A stretch of 64,000 nucleotides of DNA from Bacteroides sp. (GCA_014802435.1 JAAVCG010000032.1:1-64000), one strand, 5' to 3'; shown: positions 27,902 to 36,471, counted from the stretch's first letter. The notes: generated by a model from the letters alone, not told the origin. Numbers and translations: made by a program.

Positions 27902-27993
27902 AATATAGCCATCGGATACAGTCCATGGTCGCCTATGTTGCTTTTGCTGATTCTTATATTTTCAGAAAAAAAGTGTTGGATAAATGTCAGTAG
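27895..27993 (+). pseudogene. Displaced C-terminal part of the DGR reverse transcriptase
   Basis: In the -1 frame the DNA after the RT stop encodes ELEYSHRIQSMVAYVAFADS followed by YIFRKKVLDKCQ and a stop at 27991-27993. This is the arginine-, serine- and alanine-spaced C-terminal segment expected of DGR RTs. One extra A in the A6 run at 27884-27889 would join it to the upstream frame, giving a protein of about 330 residues. The restored stop codon would lie immediately before TR. It may be a true deletion, a phase-variable tract or a sequencing error. Confidence 0.8.
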
Positions 27994-28120
27994 AGCTCTA
28001 ATCGCGTCCTGCGTGGTGGCAGCTGGAACAACAATGCCTCCAACTGTCGTGTTGCCAATCGCAACAACAATACTCCGGATAGTCGCAATGGCAACAATGG
28101 CTTTCGCCTCGCTCTCTAAG
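27994..28120 (+). repeat. DGR template repeat (TR)
   Basis: A 127-bp non-coding template, colinear with VR. Read in the VR frame it gives a virtual peptide with 11 AAC/AAT codons plus AGC, ACT, GAT and AGT. All adenines of the core sit at first or second codon positions, so adenine mutagenesis changes residues without making stop codons. The last 22 bases (28099-28120) equal the VR end. A weak hairpin (GCATTAA...TTAATGC, 28180-28201) lies downstream and might bound the TR RNA. Confidence 0.93.
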
Positions 28121-28493
28121 CTTACAGTCATAAAGGATGTGGATTCATCTGAAACGCAGTGTAACCCGACGTTTATCCTGCATTAATCGTTAAATTAATG
28201 CGAATTATCTGTTTATGCAGAACTGATGCTGATGTTGGTACTCATATTGAGGAAGGCTTCAGCATCTACTTTTTGGCATAAAGGTCAAATATTCTCTATG
28301 GAAAGGCGGATTCCGATCCGCCGCCCCGTCTGATGACGAGTCTAAGTGGAGCGCGGCGCCTCCCCAAGGTTTTGACTCACCGCAGACTGCGCGGCGGATC
28401 GGAATCCGCCTTTCCATAGGCTTCGCTCACGACCCGGCTTGCGTCTGCATTTTGATTATGGAATAGAAACGGCGGTTTCGGAAACCGCCGTTT
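28121..28493. other. Gene-free stretch after the DGR, with a REP-like pair and terminator
   Basis: No gene is visible. It contains the hairpin at 28180-28201 and a head-to-head REP-like pair. One half lies at 28295-28326 (forward) and one at 28392-28419 (reverse), about 65 bases apart, so the unit can fold into a long stem. A strong terminator (AAACGGCGGTTTC, 28467-28479, with GAAACCGCCGTTT, 28481-28493, then T-rich on both sides) ends the minus-strand patatin gene. Confidence 0.8.
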
Positions 28494-29282
28494 TTATTTG
28501 GATAGGGGTTTGAGTTGCTTGAGGGTGGAGAGATAGCCGGATTCAACGAGGAGTTCGAGGTCTGAGAGGTCAAAGGTTTGGTGATGGGCCGTTTCAGAGA
28601 GGGTGACTACGGCGTCACACATTTCAAGGTCCTGGATGACATTGTTTTTTGACATCAGGCGATAGGAGCGCTTGGCAATGTCGACGATGCTCTTGGCGGG
28701 GGGACATTCGCCCATGGGAGAGCAGTTTACTCCGATGAGGAAGTCACAGAGATGCCTGATGGCATAGGCGGGGAGATTGCGGAGCACTCCGCCGTCGACG
28801 TATTTCCGGCCGTCAATCTCAATGGGTTCAAACACGATTGGCACACAGCTGCTGGCGGCTACTCGCGGAGCAAGTTCCCCCTGGTCAAAAATGGCTTTGG
28901 TCCCGGCGTCAAGGTCCGTTGCACAGATTATGGTTTTCAGCGGCAGTTCTTCAATGTTTTTGTAGGGGATGGTCTTGCGGAGCTGTCGGATGAACCGTTG
29001 CATTGAGAAAAATCCTTCACGGGGAATGACCGGAGTGGCGAAGTCAGTGAATTTTCCGCCGGTGAAGAGCTCAAGGAGCTTGTCGTTATTGCGGTCAAGG
29101 AGTCCGGAGGCATAAAAGGTGGCAACCACGGAGCCGGCGCTTACTCCGGCAATGATGTCGGGCGCTAATCCGAGGTCTTCAATGGCTCGCATGGCTCCGA
29201 TATGTGCAAAACCACGCGCACCGCCGCCGCTCAGTGCGACGCCGATGCGATATGGTTTCTTCTTTTGGAAGGGGAGTTTCAT
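28494..29282 (-). CDS. Patatin-like phospholipase
   Basis: A 262-residue patatin-family acyl hydrolase. The oxyanion motif GGGARGFAHIG is near residue 20. The nucleophile is in GVSAGS (about 45) and the catalytic aspartate in DGG (YVDGGVLRN). The start at 29282 (MKLPFQKKKPYRI) is chosen because the longer reading frame to 29615 only adds low-complexity sequence antisense to der. There is no signal peptide, so it should act on membrane lipids from inside. It lies 40 bases after der in the era-der run. Its stop codon sits in the terminator T-tract. Confidence 0.9.
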   Translation of the reverse strand: MKLPFQKKKPYRIGVALSGGGARGFAHIGAMRAIEDLGLAPDIIAGVSAGSVVATFYASGLLDRNNDKLLELFTGGKFTDFATPVIPREGFFSMQRFIRQLRKTIPYKNIEELPLKTIICATDLDAGTKAIFDQGELAPRVAASSCVPIVFEPIEIDGRKYVDGGVLRNLPAYAIRHLCDFLIGVNCSPMGECPPAKSIVDIAKRSYRLMSKNNVIQDLEMCDAVVTLSETAHHQTFDLSDLELLVESGYLSTLKQLKPLSK

Positions 29283-29322
29283 TTTGTGAATGGTGAGATT
29301 GGAGTGGAGAGCGGGGAGAAGT

Positions 29323-30642
29323 TTACTTTTCGCGCATGTAGATGCTGATGGGGGTGCCGCAGAAGTCCCAGTTCTCACGGATTTTGTTTTCAAGATATCG
29401 CCGGTAAGGCTCTTTGACCCATTGCGGCAGGTTGCAGAAGAAGACGAAAGTAGGGATTCGCTGCTCCTTGAGCTGGGTGACGTATTTAATCTTGATAAAC
29501 TTGCCCTTGTTGGCCGGTGGGGGATAGGCTCCGATGGCTTCGAGCATGACGTCGTTGAGCTTGGCCGTCGGCACCTGGCGATTGCGGTTTTCATAAACCT
29601 GCATGGCGGTTTCAAGGACTTTATGAATGCGCTGTTTGGTCAGGGCGGAGGTGAAGATGATGGGGAAGTCATCAAAGGGAGCAAACTTGCGGCGAATGGC
29701 TTCCTCAAAATGTTTGATGGCTTCCTGGCTCTTGTCTTCAACCAGGTCCCATTTATTGACGCAGACAACCAGGCCTTTCTTATTCTTCTGAATCAGGGAG
29801 AAGATATTGCCGTCCTGGGCCTCGATGCCTCGGGTGGCGTCAATCATCAGGATGCAGACGTCGGAGGCCTCGATTGCGCGCACTGAGCGGATCACCGAGT
29901 AATATTCAATGTCTTCGTTGACCTTGTTTTTCTTTCGGATGCCGGCCGTGTCGACCAGATAGAAGTCAAATCCGAACTTGTTATAGCGGGTATAGATGCT
30001 GTCACGGGTGGTGCCGGCAATGTCGGTGACGATGTGTCGGTCTTCGCCGATGAAGGCGTTGATGAGGCTTGATTTGCCTGCATTCGGGCGTCCGACGATG
30101 GCAAACTTGGGGAGGGATTCAAGGTGAGCGCTTTCGTCTTCATCAAGCGGCGGCAGCTTTTTGACAATCTCGTCAAGGAGGTCGCCCGTGCCGAAGCCGC
30201 TGACGGCGCTCACGGGATAGGGTTCACCGAGGCCGAGGCTGTAAAATTCGGCTACGTTATACATCCAGTCGTTTGAGTCAACTTTGTTGGCTACGAGAAT
30301 CACCGGCTTCTTTGAGCGGCGCAGAATCTCGGCTACGTGGTCATCAAGGTCAGTGACGCCGTTCATTGCGTCGACGACGAAGAGGATTTCGTCAGCCTGC
30401 TCGATGGCCAGATGGACCTGCTTATTGATTTCGCCTTCAAAGATATCTTCCGAGTTGACTACCCAGCCGCCCGTATCGATGATTGAAAATTCGCGTCCGT
30501 TCCAGTCAACTTTGCCGTATTGGCGGTCACGGGTGGTGCCGGCGGTTTCGTCAACAATGGCGCGGCGGCTCTGAGTCAGGCGGTTAAAGAGTGTAGATTT
30601 GCCCACGTTGGGGCGACCTACGATTGCTACTAATTGTCCCAT
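29323..30642 (-). CDS. der: GTPase Der (EngA), ribosome assembly
   Basis: A 439-residue protein with two tandem GTPase domains, each with its own P-loop (GRPNVGKST near residue 9 and GRPNAGKSS near 180). The matching G3/G4 motifs are DTGGW/DTAG and NKVD/NKWD. A C-terminal KH-like domain ends in [11 protein letters not shown]. Der is needed for 50S subunit maturation. The start [14 protein letters not shown] at 30642 gives the standard N-terminus. It begins 10 bases after era on the same strand and is surely co-transcribed. Confidence 0.96.
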   Translation of the reverse strand: MGQLVAIVGRPNVGKSTLFNRLTQSRRAIVDETAGTTRDRQYGKVDWNGREFSIIDTGGWVVNSEDIFEGEINKQVHLAIEQADEILFVVDAMNGVTDLDDHVAEILRRSKKPVILVANKVDSNDWMYNVAEFYSLGLGEPYPVSAVSGFGTGDLLDEIVKKLPPLDEDESAHLESLPKFAIVGRPNAGKSSLINAFIGEDRHIVTDIAGTTRDSIYTRYNKFGFDFYLVDTAGIRKKNKVNEDIEYYSVIRSVRAIEASDVCILMIDATRGIEAQDGNIFSLIQKNKKGLVVCVNKWDLVEDKSQEAIKHFEEAIRRKFAPFDDFPIIFTSALTKQRIHKVLETAMQVYENRNRQVPTAKLNDVMLEAIGAYPPPANKGKFIKIKYVTQLKEQRIPTFVFFCNLPQWVKEPYRRYLENKIRENWDFCGTPISIYMREK

Positions 30643-30652
30643 ATGATATTGA

Positions 30653-31567
30653 TTACTGGATATAGCCAAATGATTTGAGTTTGTTTTCGCGGTTGCGCCA
30701 GTTGGCTTCAACCTTGACAAAGAGTTCCAGATAGACGCTCTTGCCAAAGAACTGTTCGATTTCCTTGCGGGCCTGGGTGCCTACTTTTTTGAGCATCGAA
30801 CCTTGGCGGCCAATGAGGATGCCCTTCTGGGAGTCGCGTTCCACATAGATGACGGCCATGATGTGGATGCTGTTTTCTTTTTCTTCGAATTTTTCAACGA
30901 TGACTTCCGTGGAGTAGGGCACTTCCTTATCGTAATTTTCAAGGATTTTTTCGCGGATGATTTCCGTGACGAAGAAGCGCGCGGGTTTGTCAGTGAGCGC
31001 GTCCTTGCCAAAGTAAGGGGGCGAGGGGGGCAGGAGTTCTACGATGCGCTTCATCAGGTTGTCAACGTTGAAGTCCTCTGTGGCTGAAATGGGGAAGATT
31101 TCAGCATTGGGGAGTCGGTTTTGCCAGTCATTGACAATCTTGGCCAGGTCGCCGCCGCCATCGCCCTGCAGGAGGTCTATTTTGTTGATGACGAGGAGCA
31201 CGGGAATCTTTTCCTTGGCAACTTTGCGCAGGAAGTCGGCATTCTTTTCCGGGTCTTCAACGACGTCGGTGACATACAGCAGGATGTCGGCGTCCGTCAG
31301 TGCGCCCTCGCTGAAGTTGAGCATTGCTTCCTGCATCTTGTAGCGGGGCTTGAGCACTCCGGGAGTATCGGAAAAGACTATTTGATAGTCAGGGGTGTTT
31401 ACGATGCCGGTGATTCTGTGGCGGGTTGTTTGCGCTTTGGGGGTGATGATACTCATGCGTTCGCCAACGAGGCGGTTCATCAGGGTTGACTTGCCTACGT
31501 TAGGATTGCCGACTATGTTTACGAATCCGGCTTTGTGGGGATTCTGAGTGTTTTGTTCTTCAGACAT
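30653..31567 (-). CDS. era: GTPase Era, 16S rRNA maturation
   Basis: A 304-residue Era GTPase. The P-loop is GNPNVGKST (about 21-29), with DTPG and NKID motifs and a C-terminal KH domain containing the RNA-binding [16 protein letters not shown] segment. It binds the 3' end of 16S rRNA in 30S assembly. It heads the era-der-patatin run and follows the fabH terminator. Confidence 0.96.
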   Translation of the reverse strand: MSEEQNTQNPHKAGFVNIVGNPNVGKSTLMNRLVGERMSIITPKAQTTRHRITGIVNTPDYQIVFSDTPGVLKPRYKMQEAMLNFSEGALTDADILLYVTDVVEDPEKNADFLRKVAKEKIPVLLVINKIDLLQGDGGGDLAKIVNDWQNRLPNAEIFPISATEDFNVDNLMKRIVELLPPSPPYFGKDALTDKPARFFVTEIIREKILENYDKEVPYSTEVIVEKFEEKENSIHIMAVIYVERDSQKGILIGRQGSMLKKVGTQARKEIEQFFGKSVYLELFVKVEANWRNRENKLKSFGYIQ

Positions 31568-31669
31568 ACTTGAATTAGGTAATCACGTTTTGTTGTTAAT
31601 AATATCACATTTATAACGTCTTCATCGCGAGGAAAGTTTTAGGAGGAGCCATTTCCCTCATTTAAATAG

Positions 31670-31701
31670 CCAAGGGGCGGCGAAAAGTTGCCGCCCCTTG
31701 G
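31670..31701. terminator. Terminator after fabH
   Basis: CCAAGGGGCGGC (31670-31681) and GCCGCCCCTTGG (31690-31701) form a perfect 12-bp stem with an 8-base loop. It lies 24 bases past the fabH stop on the minus strand and separates the yceD-rpmF-fabH operon from era. Confidence 0.85.
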
Positions 31702-31725
31702 TCAATGAGTTCAGCAGAGGGGGGA

Positions 31726-32709
31726 TTAGATATCCCAGATGATATACATTGCGCCCCAGGTGAATCCGGCGCCGAAGGCGGTCAGCAGGAGCTTGTCGCC
31801 CTTCTTGATTTTGTCCTGATATTCTGCAATGCAGATAGGAATAGAGGCGGCGGAGGTGTTGCCTGTGTGGTCAATGTTGACCAGGACCTTTGCGCGGTCA
31901 ATGCCGGCACGGTCAGCCACGGCTTCAATGATGCGGGCGTTGGCCTGATGGGGGATGAACCAGTCGACGGTTTCCATGGTCAGTCCGTTGCGCTCGGCAA
32001 CTTCCATTGAGCTGTTGAGCATGTTGGTCACAGCGTGCTTATAGACGGCGCGACCTTCCTGATAGACGTAGTGTTCATGGGCGTCAACCGTCTCATGACT
32101 TGCGGGCTTGGCAGAGCCGCCGGCTTTCATGATGAGGTTGTTCAGGCCGTTGCCGTCAACGTAGAATTGGCCGTCCATGATGCCTACGGGTTCTTCCGTG
32201 GGTTCCAGGAGCATGGCGCCGGCGCCGTCGCCAAAGAGCGGGCAGGTGGCGCGGTCCGTATAGTCAACCATTGACGACATTTTCTCACAGGCCACGACTA
32301 CCACCTTCTTCTTCATGCCGGAGCGGACATAAGCCGCGCCGTCCTGAAGGCCTACGAGGAAGCCTGCGCAGGCGGCCTGAAGGTCATAGCTGTAAGCATT
32401 GTTGAGCCCTAAGTCATGACAGATGATGGAGCCGGTGGAGGGGAAGCGATAGTCAGGGTTGCAGGTGCAGCAAATGAGCAGGTCTACTTCCTCAGGCTTC
32501 GTTCCGGTGCGCTCAAGGAGCTCCTCTACGGCTTTACGTCCGAGGAACGATGAGCCGAGATTGGGGTCTTTGAGGATATGGCGGGTTTTGATGCCTACGC
32601 GGGTGGTGATCCACTCGTCGTTGGTGTCAACCATCTTCGACAGCATTTCGTTGTCGAGGATGTCGTCAGGCACATAGGCCGCCACTCCTGAAATTCGTGC
32701 GTGAAGCAT
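31726..32709 (-). CDS. fabH: Beta-ketoacyl-ACP synthase III
   Basis: A 327-residue KAS III that condenses acetyl-CoA with malonyl-ACP to start fatty acid synthesis. The active-site cysteine is in LQAACAGFL (Cys114), the histidine in FIPHQANARI and the asparagine in GNTSAASIP, so the Cys-His-Asn triad is complete. It follows rpmF by 6 bases in the conserved yceD-rpmF-fabH order. plsX, often between rpmF and fabH in other phyla, is absent. Confidence 0.96.
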   Translation of the reverse strand: MLHARISGVAAYVPDDILDNEMLSKMVDTNDEWITTRVGIKTRHILKDPNLGSSFLGRKAVEELLERTGTKPEEVDLLICCTCNPDYRFPSTGSIICHDLGLNNAYSYDLQAACAGFLVGLQDGAAYVRSGMKKKVVVVACEKMSSMVDYTDRATCPLFGDGAGAMLLEPTEEPVGIMDGQFYVDGNGLNNLIMKAGGSAKPASHETVDAHEHYVYQEGRAVYKHAVTNMLNSSMEVAERNGLTMETVDWFIPHQANARIIEAVADRAGIDRAKVLVNIDHTGNTSAASIPICIAEYQDKIKKGDKLLLTAFGAGFTWGAMYIIWDI

Positions 32710-32715
32710 TTTCGT

Positions 32716-32904
32716 TTAGACAGCAGCGTCAGCTTTTTCAATTACGACGTGGCCGCGATAGAAACCACATTCGCCGCAAACACAGTGATAGATGTGCCAT
32801 GCGCCACAGTTGGGGCAGATTGCGATTGTAGGCATTTTAGCTACGTCATGGGTGCGACGTTTTGCGGTACGGGTTTTTGATTGTCTGCGTTTAGGATGTG
32901 CCAT
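32716..32904 (-). CDS. rpmF: 50S ribosomal protein L32
   Basis: A 62-residue L32 with the basic start MAHPKRRQSKTRTAKRR and a zinc ribbon formed by Cys30/Cys33 and Cys43/Cys46. It sits between the DUF177 gene and fabH in their standard order. Confidence 0.97.
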   Translation of the reverse strand: MAHPKRRQSKTRTAKRRTHDVAKMPTIAICPNCGAWHIYHCVCGECGFYRGHVVIEKADAAV

Positions 32905-32972
32905 TGCTTTTTATGTTTAATCTGTTATTTTTTTATTTCTTTTGGTTGTCGGGTATATGTTTGGATTTTGAG

Positions 32973-33491
32973 CTAATCTTCAGGTTGGTCGCTGATGAGC
33001 AGATCGGCATCGATATCTTCGGCGTCTTCGTTTTCGTCCTTGACAAGGTATTTCTTGTTCAGGGCGCTCATTGCGCGGTTACATTTGCCCAGAGGGTGGA
33101 CATGGCGCGGAGGAATTGCCAGCACTGCCGTGTCATAAATCATGTAGGCGACGTTCAGATAATTGTCGCTTTCCGGAATTATGAGCAGCGTGTCGCTCTC
33201 GTTGTCATAGTCATCGCCATATTTAACCGTAAGGTCATAAGTGGCGTCAATGTCAAGGGGAAGCTCGTCCAGGCAGCGGTCACAGAGAACCGTCTCCGTG
33301 CCGGTCAGGTGAAACGACAGCTGATAGGCGTCGTTGCTATGGTTGACCTCAAGGTCTACCTTAACATCGGCGTCGCGCACGTCAGCATTCTCCATATTGA
33401 TGAAGAATTGCTTGTCCAGATGATACTCAAAGTGATGTTTGCCGAGCGGTAAGCTCTTGAGCATCAGCTTGTAGTCTGAAAACTTTCCCAT
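32973..33491 (-). CDS. yceD: YceD/DUF177 family protein
   Basis: A 172-residue DUF177 protein. The two-Cys motif CDRCLDEL (about residue 75) is typical of the family, and the C-terminus is acidic (ENEDAEDIDADLL). DUF177 proteins are linked to 23S rRNA or ribosome maturation. It is first in the operon with rpmF and fabH and has its own promoter at 33526-33556. Confidence 0.9.
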   Translation of the reverse strand: MGKFSDYKLMLKSLPLGKHHFEYHLDKQFFINMENADVRDADVKVDLEVNHSNDAYQLSFHLTGTETVLCDRCLDELPLDIDATYDLTVKYGDDYDNESDTLLIIPESDNYLNVAYMIYDTAVLAIPPRHVHPLGKCNRAMSALNKKYLVKDENEDAEDIDADLLISDQPED

Positions 33492-33525
33492 TGTTGGCGT
33501 TTACTGAATGGTTAGAAAAACTCCG

Positions 33526-33556
33526 CAAAGTTACGAAAAAATCCGGAAATAACAAA
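33526..33556 (-). promoter_or_regulatory. Promoter of the yceD-rpmF-fabH operon
   Basis: On the minus strand TTTG (33553-33556), a 19-base spacer and TAACTTTG (33526-33533) form a consensus promoter, giving a leader of about 30 bases. Confidence 0.85.
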
Positions 33557-33705
33557 TTTTTTCCTAAGGAAGTTGATTTTTGAGCCTCCGTCAGTCGGCC
33601 TTGAGCCGGTTTATGCGGGCGAGATTGTATATTTTATCTCCTTATCGGGGCGTTTGGCTGATAAAATTGCATATTATGACGGGCTATGGTTTAATATTTT
33701 ATGCA

Positions 33706-33816
33706 CAAAAAAATAAGGACGTTATCCCAACGTCCTTATTCCTTAACCTTTATCTTAATCTAATACTATGAAAAACACACACTGCAAAGTTAGGCACTTT
33801 TTCTGAATCTGGCAAT
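33706..33816 (-). ncRNA. Candidate small RNA with own promoter and terminator
   Basis: On the minus strand ATTG (33813-33816), a 20-base spacer and TAACTTTG (33785-33792) form a promoter. About 70 bases downstream is an intrinsic terminator: AATAAGGACGTT, loop, AACGTCCTTATT (33712-33740), then a run of U. The predicted RNA spans about 33779 to 33707. It lies between two minus-strand genes and contains no reading frame on that strand. The rest of the gap 33557-33851 shows nothing else. Confidence 0.6.
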
Positions 33817-33851
33817 ATTACCCCCCCAATTTAACCTCTTTTAACATTTAT

Positions 33852-34412
33852 TTATTTATCTTGTGTTATCTCGACCGGCTTGCGATAGAGCGTTTCAAGA
33901 AAGGTTTTGAGGCTTTGGGCGGCATCTTCCTCGGCCCGTCTGACCGTGCCGTTGCGCCTGAGTAGGGCTATGGTTTTCTTCTTTGCGCGGGCTTTTGCGG
34001 CGTTTTCTTCCTCTACTGTAAACTTGTCGCTGCGAAACAGGGCGTTGCGACCAACTGCCTTGGTGTCAATGACTTCCCATGCGTTTCGGTCCGTTGATTC
34101 GTTGAGGGTGATTTGCGCCGGAGGGAGGACAATGCGGATGGTGTCAGCCGTAGGGTCTATGGTGATTTTCTCCAGATTGAAGGTAATTTGGCCGCGTTGC
34201 TTCTGGATGGCAAATATCTCCTTACTGTTTATTGTGTCCCTGACGGGGACTTCGGCCATGATTTCCGTCGTGCAGAGCTCGGCCATGGTTTGCAGGGAGA
34301 CCATCTGCCCGGGATTCACGGTGATTTCATCCTTTTTCCCTTTTTTGAGAATAAAGAATATGACCAGTGCGATTGCGGCGATTGCCGCGATGGTGATGAT
34401 GATTTTCTTCAT
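33852..34412 (-). CDS. DUF4230 family membrane-anchored protein
   Basis: A 186-residue protein with one N-terminal membrane helix (about 3-22, ITIAAIAAIALVIFFIL), then a DUF4230-like domain (VRDTINSKEIFAIQKQRG, IRIVLPPAQI). It is a paralogue of the gene just upstream and overlaps its stop by 4 bases (ATGA), so the two are translationally coupled. The function of DUF4230 is not known. Confidence 0.8.
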   Translation of the reverse strand: MKKIIITIAAIAAIALVIFFILKKGKKDEITVNPGQMVSLQTMAELCTTEIMAEVPVRDTINSKEIFAIQKQRGQITFNLEKITIDPTADTIRIVLPPAQITLNESTDRNAWEVIDTKAVGRNALFRSDKFTVEEENAAKARAKKKTIALLRRNGTVRRAEEDAAQSLKTFLETLYRKPVEITQDK

Positions 34413-34987
34413 AATAATGTCTGCTCCGGTTTGAAAATGACGGTTGCCGTATAGCCCTGAGCGGCAAAAAGGCTCTCGATATAAAGGCGAGCTTTTTGTC
34501 GGGCGGCCGCAAGCAGGGCGTTGCGGAATGAGGAGTTTTCTGAGATTTCCCGCCGGAAATCCTCATTGGCCTTCTCTTTCATTTCGGCGCGCTCCTTTGA
34601 GTCGAGGTCGGAGCGCATCAGTCCGATGTTTTCATATTCGCGCTTGAGCTCCATGTCTCGCCCGGCTGATTCAATCTTGATTGGCGGCAGGGTGACGGTG
34701 ACGGTTCTCGCTTCGTCGTCAAAGGCCAAGTCATTGGCCGTCAGCTCGCCCAGGTCAACGTAGGCCTGAAGATACGAGTCATAAGAATAGACGGCTATGC
34801 GCTTCCCTATTTTATACCATTCGGAGGTTTCTTTGCGCGCGGTTTTGCTGATTGCAGTGCGTGCCAGTATCAGTTTATTGGTCGATTTAAGCTGCAGGAA
34901 TTCCGCCTGATGGTCAATCGGCTTTTCTGAGCAGGAGGCCCCGAAAATCAGGGCTGCGAGGGCTATTGATAATGTTCGGTTCTTCAT
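34409..34987 (-). CDS. DUF4230 family lipoprotein
   Basis: A 192-residue lipoprotein starting at the ATG at 34987, with lipobox FGASC. The domain matches its downstream partner (KIGKRIAVYSYDSYLQAYVDLG, VTVTLPPIKIES). A lipid-anchored and a helix-anchored copy encoded side by side suggest a pair acting together at the membrane. A possible -7 box (TAAATTTG) lies upstream, but its -33 box is not convincing. Confidence 0.78.
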   Translation of the reverse strand: MKNRTLSIALAALIFGASCSEKPIDHQAEFLQLKSTNKLILARTAISKTARKETSEWYKIGKRIAVYSYDSYLQAYVDLGELTANDLAFDDEARTVTVTLPPIKIESAGRDMELKREYENIGLMRSDLDSKERAEMKEKANEDFRREISENSSFRNALLAAARQKARLYIESLFAAQGYTATVIFKPEQTLL

Positions 34988-35114
34988 AACGACTGCAAAT
35001 TTACGCACAATATTGAATGAAAACCGCAAAATTTGTGAACTTTTTTATTTTATTAAATGTTTTTTAAGTGAATTAACTCACAAACATCAACTATTTACTA
35101 AAACAGAGACTACT

Positions 35115-35897
35115 ATGAAACTGACTTTTCTTGGAACCGGAACGAGCACCGGCGTACCTCAAGTAATGTGTAACTGTCCGACGTGTCAGAGCCGCGACGA
35201 GCATGACAAGCGCCTTCGCTGTTCGGCAATGGTAACTTATAAAGGCAAGAATATCTTGATTGACTGCGGTCCTGACTTCCGTCAGCAGATGCTCTCTCAG
35301 GGTTCGCCCATGCTTGAAGCCCTTCTGGTGACTCATAGCCATTATGACCACGTTGGCGGCGTTGACGATCTGCGTCCTTACTGCGCCATGGGCGACGGCT
35401 TCCCGATTTATTGCCGCCCCGATGTGGCCGGCGACCTCCGTGACCGCGTTCCTTACTGCTTTGCTGAAGCTCCCTATCCCGGAGTCCCTGCATTTAACAT
35501 CACTGAGGTCACTACCAAGCCTTTCCAGGTTGCTGACCTTGAAGTAGTCCCCCTGCCCGTGATGCACCATCGTCTGCCCATCATCGGTTTCCGCATGGAA
35601 AACCTCGCATATATCACTGATGCCAAGACTATTCCTGACTCCACTCTCGAACTCATCCGTGGAATCGACACTCTCGTTATCAATGCACTCCGCCTCAAGG
35701 ATCATCACTCGCATATGAACCTCCAGCAGGCCCTCGACGTTATAGCTGAAGTAAAGCCCCGCATTGCTTATCTGACTCATTTCAGCCATGGCATCGGTCC
35801 GGCAGTTGAGGCCAGCCTTCGCCTCCCTGATGGCGTCAAGTTAGCTTACGATGGCTTAGTTATTCATGTACCTGATCAATTCGACGAAAATGACTAA
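35115..35897 (+). CDS. PhnP/RNase Z-like MBL-fold hydrolase
   Basis: A 260-residue metallo-beta-lactamase fold protein. The metal motif is THSHYDHVGG (His74, His76, Asp78, His79). An N-terminal Cys cluster MCNCPTCQSRDEHDKRLR (Cys19, Cys21, Cys24) resembles the structural zinc site of PhnP-type phosphodiesterases. I start it at 35115 (MKLTFLGTGTSTGVP), the standard family start. The substrate could be a cyclic phosphodiester; no phn genes are nearby. The next gene overlaps its end. Confidence 0.88.
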   Translation: MKLTFLGTGTSTGVPQVMCNCPTCQSRDEHDKRLRCSAMVTYKGKNILIDCGPDFRQQMLSQGSPMLEALLVTHSHYDHVGGVDDLRPYCAMGDGFPIYCRPDVAGDLRDRVPYCFAEAPYPGVPAFNITEVTTKPFQVADLEVVPLPVMHHRLPIIGFRMENLAYITDAKTIPDSTLELIRGIDTLVINALRLKDHHSHMNLQQALDVIAEVKPRIAYLTHFSHGIGPAVEASLRLPDGVKLAYDGLVIHVPDQFDEND

Positions 35898-36246
35898 TCA
35901 AGAATTAAAGCTTCCCGGCGGCGGTAAAGCCGTGGTATTTCCTGAAGAAGTGGTAGTGTTCAACTTCACTGAAGGTGACTCATCAGCCCTTGGCGATTTC
36001 CTTGCCACTCACTCAGTTGTCCCCGTAACCTTCCTGGCTACGAAGTTTGACCCGGCGGTCTTCTCTCAGGCCGAGACGCGCAATCGCTCATTCATCTTTG
36101 CCGAGAAATTCATCTCGCGCGCCGATGTCAACCCTGAATTCCCCGTCCAATGGCTCGCGGAAGGCAACTTAATCCCGATGGATGCCGGCGGCCTCGAAGT
36201 CCTCGCAACCCCCACGGGCTTCCAAGTCCAATCCGTAACGTTCTAA
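35890..36246 (+). CDS. Hypothetical protein coupled to the MBL hydrolase
   Basis: A 118-residue protein that I do not recognise. It starts at the ATG at 35890, overlapping the stop of the MBL gene by 8 bases, so it is translationally coupled. No signal peptide or membrane helix is visible, and the sequence is soluble and mixed alpha/beta. A terminator follows (36268-36296). Confidence 0.7.
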   Translation: MTNQELKLPGGGKAVVFPEEVVVFNFTEGDSSALGDFLATHSVVPVTFLATKFDPAVFSQAETRNRSFIFAEKFISRADVNPEFPVQWLAEGNLIPMDAGGLEVLATPTGFQVQSVTF

Positions 36247-36267
36247 GAAAATATGAAAAAATAACCT

Positions 36268-36296
36268 GGGCATCGTGCGCTCCCGCCACGATGCCC
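36268..36296 (+). terminator. Terminator after the MBL operon
   Basis: GGGCATCGTG (36268-36277) and CACGATGCCC (36287-36296) form a perfect 10-bp stem followed by TTTGATTTT. Confidence 0.8.
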
Positions 36297-36322
36297 TTTG
36301 ATTTTAAGGATATAAGCCGCGT

Positions 36323-36377
36323 TCATAAATCTTATAAATCTTATAAATCTTATAAATCTTATAATTCTTATAATAAT
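36323..36377. repeat. 9-bp tandem repeat (CTTATAAAT)
   Basis: About five units of CTTATAAAT, the last ones slightly changed (CTTATAATT, CTTATAATA), lie between two terminators. Nothing suggests it is translated. Confidence 0.8.
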
Positions 36378-36400
36378 ATCCCCTTCGGAGGGAAAAGGAA

Positions 36401-36436
36401 AAGCGGGAGGTGGCCCTTGGGGGCTGCCTCCCGCTT
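36401..36436 (-). terminator. Terminator after tsf
   Basis: AAGCGGGAGG at the left and CCTCCCGCTT at the right form a strong stem with a partly paired GGCCC/GGGC interior. It lies 36 bases past the tsf stop and ends the ribosomal-protein operon. Confidence 0.8.
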
Positions 36437-36471
36437 CGTTATAGCGGCTTGAGAAATACTCGGGTGGGGGA

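Noticed and set aside
29283..29615. 111-codon N-terminal extension of the patatin gene
   Set aside because: It is a low-complexity Ser/Pro/Arg frame lying antisense-free but inside the der coding region in another frame. The patatin fold starts at the ATG at 29282.
33768..33806. 12-codon leader peptide MKNTHCKVRHFF on the plus strand
   Set aside because: It lies opposite the better-supported promoter of the candidate small RNA, and no plus-strand gene follows within reach.
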